Shown: positions 10,234-20,255 of the stretch, piece after piece
Layout: every line of letters begins with the position of its first letter
How positions within the stretch are numbered: the first letter of the stretch is position 1
Assembly (NCBI GenBank): GCA_029834535.1
Contig: JAQMWT010000238.1
Coordinates: forward strand, 62,001-126,000
Reading direction: 5' to 3'
From: Chrysophaeum taylorii
Taxonomy: Eukaryota > Sar > Pelagophyceae > Pelagomonadales > Pelagomonadaceae
Length of the DNA stretch: 64,000 nt
Notes under the pieces: generated by a model
Told to the model about the DNA's origin: nothing
Databases searched by the model: none
What the model saw: only the letters and a program-made list of their open reading frames with translations
Translations under genes and position numbers: made by a program

Positions 10234-12352
10234 TTGGTATTAGTACGGCCAAACAGCTTCATCCGAGCTCTGATGAAGCTGGTTTTCGAGAACTCATACC
10301 GCCGGCAACGACGGCACTCTCCGCGGGCGGTCGATGCATTCTCGAGTTGTTTTTTGGCGCGAGGCGCACCAGTGACGAGCATGCTGGCTGTCAACCTCGA
10401 AAAAACAACTCCACCGCGGAGCCACGCGTCGTGGCATATTATGTCTCGACTACTGCCAACTTGTTACTTACCCGAGCGACGTCTTTTTGCACGGCGCTCC
10501 GCCGGATGCGGCGCACAAAAAACAGCCAACAGCTGCTTAAGGTGATCCAACTCCTTAGCAGATCGAGAAGCAACGGAGAGCTTTTATTCTGCCAGGAACT
10601 CGATCTCACGGCGTTTTTTTCCAGGTGACCGACTGAATTGATCGACATCGCGTAAGGTATTCTTCGCCCGACGCGCATCAATTTCGCGGCCTCGGCGCTC
10701 AAGCAGCAATCCGTCGCTCGCGGTCGCTGGCACGAAGCGTTGAAGTCCACCTTGGTTGTTGTTGTTGTTGTTGTTGGAATGCGCCGCCGCGAACGCCTCG
10801 TCACGACTATCGTCTGATTGGGCACAAGCTCGTCATCCGTCGCCACCGTATTTGCTGGTCCGCGAAGTCAGCGTCCCTCTTTTTGCGCGGCTGCCACGAC
10901 ATCGTGTCCCCACAGACTCTTCGAAGGCTGCCGAGGACGCGGAGCAGTTAAAGCACCTCATGCTCACGAATCTTGCCGCCCCAGGGACGTTTAGCGCGGG
11001 CGACATACTTCGCAAAGGCAATTCACGCCCGAGTGAACAAATCACGGCGGTCTTCTGCGCGAGTTCGTCAGCGCCGACCACGAGGAAAAACACCCACCTG
11101 AACCGCATGGATGATGGCTGGACGAATACCTATATTAGCGAACTACAGCGAAAGTATCCGTGGGGGGCGGGCGAGGCCCCTCTGTGTCTGCTTCGACGAC
11201 GGCGCGCTATTACGTTATATTTTCGTCGAAGCATCGAGCACGAAGCACCACCGAACATCAAGAAACGCAATGGCTGTCTTCAACGCATGGCTGTGAGAGT
11301 GTTCTCTCTGTATCTGAAAGACGTGTGCCCGTGCGAGCTAACGAGAAACGGCGGCATTGAAAGAAGCGGCGTGTATGCGCGTGGCCAGCGCGGGAGATAA
11401 GATGCAACCCACGACGTTTTGAGTACGATCTCTTCGACGGGAGGCAGACTCCGAACAACCGTGGAATCATTAGTTCGGGAGAACAGAGCATTCCACGCGA
11501 AGAGGTCGACCCGTCGCGCCAGGGCGTATGTATGAGCACGAGTCGCCGTGGCGGCTCTCGAGTGGGCAAGAGCCAGATAAGTAACAGGAGTAGGCTCTTG
11601 CTTCTTTACTGCGCACTTGTCGCCCGCCTGCCCGCCCGGGTTGATATCGGCGGCGGGAGCGCCATCAGAGCCTGGGCAGTGGGAAAGCGCGCGCGAAAAG
11701 TGCGGCCGCTAAAAATGGCGCGCGTACTGCGGATTCGACGTCCTTTGTGACGCGGACTTCGCGACACAAAGGAGTACCTCGAGCAAGCTCTCGAAGAAGA
11801 CCATTGGCTTGGTTGTTCTGCCGACGCCCTTGTTTGGTCGTAGCATCGCGGGTGATAGTGAAGATTTTTTCGTCGCCATATCGTTTTAAAAAACGGCAGC
11901 GTAATAATAATTCGAGGGCCACTCGAAGTCACGGGGTCGGGATTGCGGCGCCCTCCCGAGTTTGGTTCTCCTTGTGTTCCCACGCTTGCCACCCACGACC
12001 TCACTCGCACCACGGCCGGCTTGTGCTTTGTTGATGATGCTTTGTGGTATTCGATTACGCGCCGCGGGTCAATGTTTGTTCAGTGCTCCTAACCCTTTCG
12101 TAGTGACCCTAACCCTTATTTTCGTAGTCTTCTACCACCATTAACATTGCGAATCTCTAACGCCGTGTCCATCACGGGCTCCCTCTAGATCAATCACTCC
12201 TGGTTTTTGTCTCTTCAAGTTTGCAACCTCTTCTCTGAGTTCTTCGCAATCCAATTCAACATCACCAAACCGCTGGTGGTGCAAGCCCCCCCTCGATCTC
12301 GCGGCACAGAACTGGCGGCCTTGGGTCTACGATACCGCCGTGTTATTTCGTC
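10234..12352. other. 2.1-kb intergenic region, nothing recognised
   Basis: Both strands carry only short frames with no domain signature. A TTG run lies at about 10753-10776, and short CCCTAA-like stretches near 12088-12116 are too few to be telomeric. It may be old repeat DNA beside the LINE relic. Confidence 0.4.
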
Positions 12353-13961
12353 ATGGACGCTCACAGCTCGGTGTTGATGACTCGGGTCACATTGGGCCTT
12401 TATCAGCCAAACGTGGTGAAATTTCTGTTATTCTTTTTGACCCCGGTATGCATAACTCGGGGGATCCAGCGGTCTCCCGCTAGCGAGTATCTTGACGTTT
12501 CGGATTCAATTCGTCATATTGTCGACGATTTTGTGGCTAAGCTCCGCGCCGTTCCGGTATCCCCGGATAGCACACGCTATCTTCTTGACCAAGTGCTTTT
12601 GAGCAGGCTTGCCTTATTTTTTTCGTAATGAACGTTTCGAACAGCGCTTTGTGGATTCACTTCAACGTGAAGTGGAGTCTCTGTTGTTGAAACGAGCGCG
12701 TTTGGGCGAACGAACTAATCGGTTGGTTTTATACAAACACCCGCAAATCTCGGAGGTGGTGCCGGCTTACCATCCTTGGTTGACAAAATTCATGCGGATC
12801 GTCTGCAGTGGATGGCGCGTTTGTTGCATCGGGGTGGCCTCGCGACACGGTTCATTGAGGCTCTCATTCGTCAGGCACAAATGCGTTTTGGCGACAGTTC
12901 TCCCGTCTTCGAATCCAGCCATATCCTGCAAATGCCAAATAGATCACCTCTATTGCCACGGACCGCACACGTTTCGGGTGGGTGGAGGGCACCATCGTAT
13001 GGGCTAGTACAAATGACGTGCAACTTACTGGGGGTGGTCCGCTCCCTTGCACCGCTGCTCCATCTGATCGCACTGTTGTCGATCTTTCTTGCGCTAGCTG
13101 TTGGTTGGCCGGTCTCTGATATTATCAAGCTGCAGCGGGCGTGCCACGAGAACGAGGTCAAGGTGATGTCAAGCCTCACGGCGGACGGATATGCCTTCCA
13201 TGACGCATGTATTCCTCGTTCAGCGGTGGACCGTGCTTGGTTCGTCGCGCGCTCGAAGACATTACTCCGTGTGGATGCTGCCGGCCTTGTTAGGCCCGAA
13301 TTTCGGGCCGATCGCGCCATGGCAGGTATCATCCGTGGTGACGTTGCCTTGAGCATGTTTGACGGCCACCTGCGTATAGTCGAGGTGCAAGACACGGATG
13401 GCGATAACGCGCTTGTCTGTGAATTGGAATCTCGGACATATCACCGCGAGCTGCAGCCAGGTACAGCTGACGGTAAACTCAAAGGGGTTTGGTACCCACG
13501 GTGTCACGGGCCGCGTCAGACACACACGCATCCTTTTTTGCGCTGGCGGTGACCAGTACCCTTTGACCCCGAAGGCTGTGCTGTGCGACCGTTTCGCGTG
13601 CTTCCCTATGATTTGTCACTTGACTGGGATCCTGCAGCATGGTTTGTCCCGAAAGCCACGGCCGTTGCGGTCCCTTGCGTCGGTATACGTCGCCTTCCCG
13701 TGTTCAAAACGCCGCCGCCCCGCTGGCGAGTTTCATCGGGAACCTTTCTCTTTGCCGTTAAGTCTGGCTGCAACGCGTAACGAAATTACTTGTTTCCATA
13801 CCCGCCGCCGCGCATCCAACCCTGCCTCCCACGTCCTCCACTCTCCCCCCGACCTTGGTTCGGGCACCTACGCTGCGACTGTCGCCGCCCGGTTTCCTAT
13901 GTGGGCCACGCCTTGTTCTGCGCTTGATGGCTGTGGTCCTAGACCGCCCATCGATAATCTC

Positions 13962-14417
13962 TACGTGGCCAGCGACGGATCCGTGTCCAAAGGTGAGGGT
14001 GGAGCTGCTGCAGCCATTTTCGATCCTTTGGCCCCCCGCCTCCACGCTTTCGCTTTGCGGGTCGCTCCCGGTCCTGGAACTCTATCTGCGTATCGTGCTG
14101 ATGTCAAGGGCATCTATGCCGCACAAGCTGCACTTTGGTCCCTTCGTGATGTACTCCCTCGGTTACCTGCGAAAGCTGTTCTTGGCAATAAAGGCGCTGT
14201 GCTCGCACATTCTGGCCTCTCGCGGCGCGTGCCAGTCACATCCAGCGATGTTTGGGATGAGATTGCGCACTTCACTCCACGCTTAACGACACGTTTTGGT
14301 TCATATGACCTCGAGTGGGTGTAAGGCCACCCGGAACGTCGCAAATCTTCTTCCCAGTTCACCTTTGTCGAGTCTCTCCAACATCTTGCTGATGACCATG
14401 CGGCGCGTGGCCGGTAA
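13962..14417 (+). pseudogene. LINE RNase H domain, inactive
   Basis: YVASDGSVSKGEGGAAAAIF gives the first catalytic Asp strand of RNase H. AYRADVKGIYAAQAALW sits where the catalytic Glu helix should be, but the Glu is replaced. VLGNKGAVLA sits at the second Asp strand with Asn instead. After EWV a TAA interrupts the frame, yet the same frame goes on as GHPERRK and HLADDHAARGR, which is the terminal RNase H helix with its final Asp, before a second TAA at 14415-14417. This is clearly a dead copy. Confidence 0.6.
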
Positions 14418-14718
14418 GGAGCGGGTGCGGATGACCCTTCTTGCACGCATTTCATGGCCGAGGTTGGTTTGTCACCTTCCAGCGCGGCGTCTGTTTGATG
14501 GGGTTTGCTCCACTTTGCTGACGCAGCTTGGCATTGCGCGCCTTTGCGCTTATGAGCCTGCCAATGTCCATCCTCTCACTTTGCTCTTCCGGACATCCTT
14601 TGTCGGCCCGTGCAAGCCATTCATGACGCGTGCCACGCAGGTTAAGTTCCTCGTGGAGCAATTAGCCACCCGACAGCGCTCTGCTGCTGCCTGGGGGTTT
14701 GTTGTCCCTGATCACACG

Positions 14719-14778
14719 TGTCGCTGTTGTCGCCGCCCTGGTTCTTCCGGGTCGCTTCGCCATCTTCTGACTACCTGC
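14719..14778 (+). other. CCHC zinc knuckle at the LINE C terminus
   Basis: Codons for Cys at 14719 and 14728, His at 14761 and Cys at 14776 give C-x2-C-x10-H-x4-C (CRCC ... HLLTTC). This is in another frame from the RNase H domain, so at least one indel lies between them. LINE second ORFs commonly end with such a knuckle. Confidence 0.5.
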
Positions 14779-15592
14779 CCACATCCCACTTTGACGACGG
14801 CGAGACAGATTTATGTGGCTAGTCTGCTGCTCTATCCGCTTGCACTCTCGCCAGCTTGACTTTCCAGGACTGGTTGACTTCACGTCTCTCTGCTTCCCAC
14901 ACTGCTCTTGTACTTGATCTACGACCAGGACGTTCATCTGCCCTACCCTTCGCATATGGCACCGACGATGCTTATGACTTCGTGCGCAGTCGTTTGCCGG
15001 CGGCGCTTATTCGACATCCTTGTTGCTCGTGACGTCGATGCTGATGACGTGTGGTTACCTTGTCTTCTCGCGACATAAATTTGGCCGCCTCGCCCAGACC
15101 AAATTAGGGAGGCCTGTTTGGGAGGTCTGGCATCATGCTGCAACCGTCGTTGAGCGTCGTCTCCTCGTGTGTCTTTTTTATTTTATTTTTTTTCATCACC
15201 ACGCCCGCCGCTACTCTCTCTTCTTCTTCTTTCCCCTTGCCCTCTTCGAGCTCCTTACGTCACTCCTTCTTGCCTAGCTCCCTTCTCTGATGAGAGTTAG
15301 CGTTCTTGCTTCATCCGTGTTCCCCTCAGCGCGCATATCCTTTGCATTATTCTTGGCGTTTCCTTGTTTCCTTGCGTTCATCCCATTTTGGCTCGTTGAG
15401 CCTGGGAGTTGCACATCATAATAATTATCGAGAAGGTGAAGGCAATTATTATAGAATCTGATTCATTCATTCATTCAGGACAAAAGATTACAAACAGGCA
15501 TTATTTAGAGAGTTGTTGCCCCGTCTTCAAGGGCGAGCGGTCGAACCCATTCAGTTAGTATGGTGGTCGCCGATGACAGGCCTCCTACTTTT

Positions 15593-17809
15593 TCAACGAG
15601 AAGAAGAAGAAGAAGAAGAAGAAGTGACCCGAAGTTCACAGGTTTCTTCTTCTTCTTGTTGTCGTTTGTAGTTTGGCGAAGATGAAGGGTGGTCTTCGAG
15701 GAGCCAGGCCTTGTTGGCTTGGGCGAGGTAGTCGGAAAGGGCTCCAGTGTGATTGTGGAATTGGGCCTCGTGAAGGGCATCGTGGCCCCAGCGATCCTCG
15801 AGGGTCGGGTTGGCGCCGTTGTCGAGCAAGACGCGGCAGACCGAGAAGGCGCCGACGGCGGCGGCGAGCATGAGGGCCGTGCGATTGTCGTAGTCGCCCG
15901 CGTCGGGGTTCGCCCCGGCGCGCACGTACCTGGAAACCAGGGCCGTGTCTCCCGCGGCCGCGGCCGCGCAGAGACGGTGCGCGAGACTTTGGTCGGAAAG
16001 GCCCAAGGGTCCGAGCCGTCGAAGCGCGTCGATGATGTCGTCGTGGCCGTTGATGACGGCTTCGAGGAGGGGGGTGGTTCCAAAGCGGTCGGTTTTGGGC
16101 GTCGCGCCAGCCTCGAGCAAAACTCGAACGCAGGCAGAGTGACCGTTGGCGGCGGCCAAATGGAGCGCCGTCCGGCCGTCGTAGTCGGCCTGGACGAGGT
16201 CCACGGGGACCATATCGAGAAGCCGGCGGAGCTGGGCGTCGTCGCCGTTGGCGGCGACGTGGCAATGAAGTGCCGCGAGATCGTGAGACGCTCGCGAGAC
16301 GTCTCTCGCGACGGTCTCCTTGACGCCTCGGATAGCCTGGATAAACCAGGGCTCGTTCGGTTTGAGGATCTCGACGGGTCCTCCGACCGCAGAGCCGCCA
16401 TCGTCGGTCGCCGCCTTTTCGAGCCGTTCGGTCTCGTCGAGCAACGAGCTGCGGAGGGTGAACCACTCGTTCGGAAAGCATGCCTCGAGCTCCCTGCGAT
16501 CTGATTCGTTGAGGGAGAGGATGCGGACGAAGGTCGTCGCGACGACGGTCCACGGTTGGTGCATCGCGACGACGAAGGCTCCGAAGGTTGCGCCCGGATG
16601 CAGGAGCGCGACGTCCGAGATGCCGGCCGTCCCCGAGACGACGACGCAGCACCGCGTTACCATGTCGCCTCCGCGAATCAACTCCATGCCTCGGACGAAA
16701 GCTTCGTCCTTGACGAGGGAGACGCATTTCGAGACAAATCCGTTCGAGACGCCAGGGAACGCCGCGCGAACGGACGTCCCGAAGCGCTCGTGTCGTATTC
16801 TGAAGGCGACGGACGCGGGCAACGAGTCTACGTCGACGCGGGCGAGCCTCAAGGAGAGCCGCAGGTATTCGCGTGTCGCGTTCGCGACGCTCTCGGATAT
16901 GTTTTCGAGCTTGAGCATGCGCTCGAACCGCGCGATGCGCGCGCGCTGTTCTGCGAGGTCCGTGTCGGCTCGCGTGGCCAACGCCGAAATGCCTCCGACG
17001 ATATTCGCGATCAGGAGCACGTTGATGAGCACGTACGCAATCATGGCGGTGATTTCGGACTTTGAGACGGGCGACAGGTCGCCGTAGCCGACCGTCGACG
17101 CCGTGATCACCGAAAAATAAAGAGCGTGGAGGTACTGATGATTGGCCGACGCGTCGATCAGGTCCGGCGCGTGCGCGCCGACCCACGTCTCCTCGGTGAA
17201 GCCCTTCCACCGCGCGAGGAGCCAGAAGAAGCATGCTGCGTAGTGTGTGGTGAAGCAGAGCAGAGTGATATTCCGGAGGGTCGACGGCACGTAGTGCGGG
17301 ACCATAAGATTCGTCTCGAGATATACGAAGACTCCGTTCAAGTTTGCGACGTAAAGGAACCTCAACACGCCGACCCACCGTAGCTCGGGGGCGGCGGACG
17401 CGAGGTCGAAGCCGAGCGGTAAGAGCGAGGCGACGACGACCTGCGCGACGATGCTCGCGACGTTGGTCGAAACGATTTCGATGTCTCCGCGCCACCGGAC
17501 GGCTCCGAACGCGTAGAGGGCGAGGAACGCGCAGGACGAGGCAATCTGGACCCCGAATAACGAGCAGATGTAGGGGTCCTCGGCGCCCGAGAACGCGAGC
17601 CGCGGTCCGAGGGCGAACAGGCTCAGGATGCACGTCGCGGCCAACGCGAACGCGTACAAAGCCTGTTCCCAGTGCTTGTTCTGCTCGTGTGTCAGCACAT
17701 GCGCCCAGGGCGCGACCTCGCGGCCCTCGTGGTGGTGGTGGTGCTGTTGTTGTTGTTGCTGTTGTTGTTGTTGTTTGTTCAGGGCGCCGCCGGCGGCCGC
17801 GGCGTGCAT
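15593..17809 (-). CDS. Shaker/CNG-like potassium channel with C-terminal ankyrin repeats
   Basis: The 738-residue protein resembles plant AKT/SKOR-type potassium channels. Order: Gln/His-rich N terminus (10 Gln then 5 His, from a CAA run), S1-S4 helices (about 45-175), S5, and a pore with the K+ selectivity filter TVGYGD at residues 239-244. S6 follows, then a linker and a cyclic-nucleotide-binding-like domain (about 360-470), then ankyrin repeats from about 545 (DGRTALHLAAANGHSACVRV, TALMLAAAVGAFSVCRVLLD). It ends in a Ser run from an AGA-type repeat. The S4 segment has few regularly spaced arginines, and the nucleotide-binding domain lacks an obvious phosphate-cassette Arg, so gating may be neither strongly voltage- nor cNMP-driven. 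It is divergent from the kinase-like gene at 17976. Confidence 0.9.
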   Translation of the reverse strand: MHAAAAGGALNKQQQQQQQQQQHHHHHEGREVAPWAHVLTHEQNKHWEQALYAFALAATCILSLFALGPRLAFSGAEDPYICSLFGVQIASSCAFLALYAFGAVRWRGDIEIVSTNVASIVAQVVVASLLPLGFDLASAAPELRWVGVLRFLYVANLNGVFVYLETNLMVPHYVPSTLRNITLLCFTTHYAACFFWLLARWKGFTEETWVGAHAPDLIDASANHQYLHALYFSVITASTVGYGDLSPVSKSEITAMIAYVLINVLLIANIVGGISALATRADTDLAEQRARIARFERMLKLENISESVANATREYLRLSLRLARVDVDSLPASVAFRIRHERFGTSVRAAFPGVSNGFVSKCVSLVKDEAFVRGMELIRGGDMVTRCCVVVSGTAGISDVALLHPGATFGAFVVAMHQPWTVVATTFVRILSLNESDRRELEACFPNEWFTLRSSLLDETERLEKAATDDGGSAVGGPVEILKPNEPWFIQAIRGVKETVARDVSRASHDLAALHCHVAANGDDAQLRRLLDMVPVDLVQADYDGRTALHLAAANGHSACVRVLLEAGATPKTDRFGTTPLLEAVINGHDDIIDALRRLGPLGLSDQSLAHRLCAAAAAGDTALVSRYVRAGANPDAGDYDNRTALMLAAAVGAFSVCRVLLDNGANPTLEDRWGHDALHEAQFHNHTGALSDYLAQANKAWLLEDHPSSSPNYKRQQEEEETCELRVTSSSSSSSSR

Positions 17810-17975
17810 CTATCTCCTCCTGGTCTCTCTATGGCGAACTCTGAGTCATTCATTCCAAGAAACGAGGGTAAGTAATAATAATAATGGTAGTAAGTCCTCG
17901 TACGCCTTATTATATTCCCCTCCTTTTGATGATATACGTCACCAACGGCCACCGGAAATTCGAAAAAATCCAAAG
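17810..17975. promoter_or_regulatory. 166-bp divergent promoter region
   Basis: This is the only DNA between the start codons of the potassium channel (minus) and the kinase-like gene (plus), so both promoters must fit here unless they overlap coding sequence. It contains A/T-rich stretches (AATAATAATAATGG near 17873-17886). No defined core element can be assigned by eye. Confidence 0.4.
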
Positions 17976-19148
17976 ATGGGAGAGATGTTACTACTACTAC
18001 TGGTCTCAGAAGTGTTGTGGCTGTCGTTGGCCATGACGGTGTTTTTGATCCGCGAAGCGTACGAGAGCGTGATGCGTCTGGTGGACGGCGGGTTGCCCCG
18101 GAGCGTGGAGGAGATGGAGGTGCTGCTGAAGGCGGAGGCGGTGGCGACGCCGGCGATGGAGGGTAACGGAAGCGTCCGCGCGTGGCTGCGCTTAGAGGCG
18201 CGGCGCGTGTTCGCGAAGATACCGGGTCGGGGAATAGGGCGCGTGGTGCTGACGGTATCGGGGGCGTACGAGAACGAGGTCGCTGCGTACCGGTCGCTCC
18301 CTCGGCTCGGGCTTCCGGCAAAAATGTTCCCCCGATGCGAGGTCGCCGTCGCGAGGGGAAACCGTTTCCTGTTGCTGCTGGAGGACCTCGGAGCATCGCG
18401 GGACGCGCGGCTGCCGAGAATAGAGGACCCGCACCCGATCGCGAATGCGCGGCTCGTTTTGGCAGCTCTAGCCGAGCTGCACGCGCCGTTCCTCGACGAG
18501 CCAATCGGCTGGACGCCGCGAGAGACGCCGTTCTTGCGACTTATCGCCGACCACGCGCTGAGGGTGTGCGAGCGGAGGTACGGCTTGACGGCCAACGCGA
18601 AGGAGGCGTTCCGGGTATTCGTCGACAACTTCCGAGTAGTGAGGTCGGCGTGGGATTCCGGAACTCGCACCCTAGTGCACGGCGACGCGCATCTAGGAAA
18701 CACCTTTTTTGCGGAGGGTCGCGCGGGCTTCTACGACCTGCAGTGCGTCGCGCGCGAACACCCGATGCGCGACGTGTCCTTCCACCTCCTCTCCTCTTGC
18801 GATCCGGTGGACCTCGAGGCCGGGGGCGAGTCGGAGCTCGTCCACTTCTACGTCCTTTCGCTCAACGCGAGGCTCTCTAGCAACGACGCGAAGCTCGACC
18901 CCGAGGAGACGTGGGACCAGTACCGGCTCCACGCCCTCTGGGCCCTGGTCGCCTGCGTGATGCGCGCGGGGGCGGGCGACCTCGTCGATCCCGCCGCGGC
19001 GACCCTCCTTCTCTCGCGCGTTTCCGTTGGCATCGACCGCCTCGGCACCCTCGCCGCCCTCAAGGCCCTCGTCTTTTCGGCCCACCACCCTGCTCGTAGT
19101 AGTAGGAAAGCACAGAGCCTCTCCCCGATGTTGAGTAAGCAGTGCTAG
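17976..19148 (+). CDS. membrane-anchored APH/CHK (ecdysteroid-kinase-like) small-molecule kinase
   Basis: The 390-residue protein has a kinase-like fold of the aminoglycoside-phosphotransferase superfamily. FAKIP provides a candidate ATP-binding Lys, GAYENEVAAYRSL resembles the helix C Glu motif of EcKinase/CHK-like proteins, and LVHGDAHLGN (about residues 232-241) is the Brenner-type catalytic loop. FYDLQ stands in for the metal-binding DFG, as in CHK families. Substrates in this superfamily include choline, sugars, antibiotics and steroids; none can be chosen here. The N terminus (MGEMLLLLLVSEVLWLSLAM) is a hydrophobic helix, suggesting ER or membrane anchoring. The frame is open upstream, but the ATG at 17976 gives the sensible N terminus. 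No introns. Confidence 0.75.
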   Translation: MGEMLLLLLVSEVLWLSLAMTVFLIREAYESVMRLVDGGLPRSVEEMEVLLKAEAVATPAMEGNGSVRAWLRLEARRVFAKIPGRGIGRVVLTVSGAYENEVAAYRSLPRLGLPAKMFPRCEVAVARGNRFLLLLEDLGASRDARLPRIEDPHPIANARLVLAALAELHAPFLDEPIGWTPRETPFLRLIADHALRVCERRYGLTANAKEAFRVFVDNFRVVRSAWDSGTRTLVHGDAHLGNTFFAEGRAGFYDLQCVAREHPMRDVSFHLLSSCDPVDLEAGGESELVHFYVLSLNARLSSNDAKLDPEETWDQYRLHALWALVACVMRAGAGDLVDPAAATLLLSRVSVGIDRLGTLAALKALVFSAHHPARSSRKAQSLSPMLSKQC

Positions 19149-19201
19149 ACTTAGACGATTCTCGCATACCGCAAATCGCACCACCACCACCGGGCGCCCT
19201 G

Positions 19202-19603
19202 CTAGACCTGGTTCTGGATGATTCTCACCAGAAGCTGGCGGCGGTCCCGGGCGCGGGCCAGGGCCGCCGCGCGCGCCGACGGCGAGAGCGACTCTCCGCC
19301 GCGCGCCCCGGGGTCGTGGGAGGCCACCTGGATGCGGGGGTGAGCGGGCTCGGGGGGCGCAGCCACCGCAGGGAGTCGCCGCGGCCTCTTCTTCTTCTTC
19401 TTTTTCGTCGTCGTCGTCGTCACGATGTCTTGCCGCAGGGGCGGCGCGGTCGGCATCAGTTTCTCGGGCGGCGGGGGGATGGGCGGGAGCTTCCCGACGA
19501 CGATGGGGTTCGGGGCATGCTTGATCTTGATATTGATCGGCGGGTCCCACTTCCACCACTTCCGGTCGTCGTCGTCGTCGACCACTCGCCGTTGCGCCGC
19601 CAT
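19202..19603 (-). CDS. small hypothetical basic protein
   Basis: A 133-residue frame fits between two plus-strand genes. It starts at an ATG at 19603 and reads as an acidic patch (DDDDD), KWWKWDPPINIKIKHAPNP, a Pro-rich stretch, Lys and Thr runs, and a C-terminal helix with SARAAALARARDRRQLL. It resembles no family I know. The non-repetitive start and end look more protein-like than the other frames, but coding status is uncertain, and the Thr/Lys runs come from simple repeats. Confidence 0.45.
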   Translation of the reverse strand: MAAQRRVVDDDDDRKWWKWDPPINIKIKHAPNPIVVGKLPPIPPPPEKLMPTAPPLRQDIVTTTTTKKKKKKRPRRLPAVAAPPEPAHPRIQVASHDPGARGGESLSPSARAAALARARDRRQLLVRIIQNQV

Positions 19604-19696
19604 CGATCGTTGTCGTTGTCGTCGTCGTCGTCGTTAAACCCCTTTCATCATCAATAATTAATTCATTACTTAACCCTCATAAGTTAGTTAACCCTA

Positions 19697-20251
19697 ATGG
19701 CAAAAGTAGTGGCCTTGTTCTTGGCTGCAGCCTCTGTGTCGCGCATCATCGACGACGACAGGGTCGCCAGCGAAGAGTGCGCGGACCTCTACGAGGCCAT
19801 CATCGGGTGCGCCGGCGCGGCCCCGGAGGACGACGACTTTGTTTTAGGCTACTCGTACTATTACGACGACACCAACGCTCAGTTCTGCGCCGACATCGAC
19901 ACCTTCTGCGACGTGTCGAGGGAGACCTTTGGGCGGTGCGGGGACGAGTACGTCGCGTACTTGGAGTGCTATGCGAGCGTGATTTGCGAAAGGACGATCG
20001 CTTGTCCCGTCGAGGCTTTCACAGACGGCGACGAAGAAAAACGGCGGCGGGTGAGCGGCTCGGCGGTGCTCGTGGTCTTCGCGGTCGTGTCGCTGTCGGC
20101 GGTGGCCTTCGGTTTGACCTCGTACGCCCTCCTCCGCCGCCAGCGCAAGCTGATTTGCCAAAGGGACCCCCACATCGCGATCGCCCCCTTCGAGGACACT
20201 ACCTTTACCACCACCGCGAGGGACCATCACCACCACGAAATGTTGACCTAA
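19697..20251 (+). CDS. small type I membrane protein with Cys-rich ectodomain
   Basis: The 184-residue product has a short N-terminal hydrophobic signal (MAKVVALFLAAASVS). An acidic ectodomain of about 100 residues follows, with at least nine cysteines (CADLYEAIIGCAG, FCADIDTFCDVSRETFGRCG, ECYASVICERTIACP) that probably form disulfides. A transmembrane helix (VLVVFAVVSLSAVAFGLTSYALL) comes next, then a short tail with a His cluster. No known family was recognised; function unknown. Its stop is 4 bases from the stop of the next, convergent gene. Confidence 0.75.
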   Translation: MAKVVALFLAAASVSRIIDDDRVASEECADLYEAIIGCAGAAPEDDDFVLGYSYYYDDTNAQFCADIDTFCDVSRETFGRCGDEYVAYLECYASVICERTIACPVEAFTDGDEEKRRRVSGSAVLVVFAVVSLSAVAFGLTSYALLRRQRKLICQRDPHIAIAPFEDTTFTTTARDHHHHEMLT

Positions 20252-20255
20252 TCAA

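Larger units (their letters stand above)
12353..15276 (+). mobile_element. non-LTR (LINE-type) retrotransposon relic
   Basis: Plus-strand frames across this region join into a decayed retroelement tail: a recognisable RNase H domain (13962-14417) followed by a C-terminal C-x2-C-x10-H-x4-C knuckle (14719-14778). That order is typical of RNase H-bearing LINEs. The translations from 12353 to 13550 (for example a 258-residue frame at 12776-13552) are probably older parts of the same element, but I could not identify a reverse transcriptase palm motif there. The element probably ends before the channel gene, with A/T-rich sequence around 15420-15480. Boundaries are approximate. Confidence 0.55.

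Noticed and set aside
12088-12116. CCCTAA-like stretches
   Set aside because: Only two or three imperfect units; not a telomere or interstitial telomeric array.
12896-12920. tRNA T-arm-like TTCGAATCC
   Set aside because: No acceptor or anticodon stems could be built around it; it lies in the LINE relic.
15636-17633. 665-residue Arg/Pro-rich minus-strand frame inside the channel gene
   Set aside because: Shadow frame produced by GC-rich third positions of the real gene.
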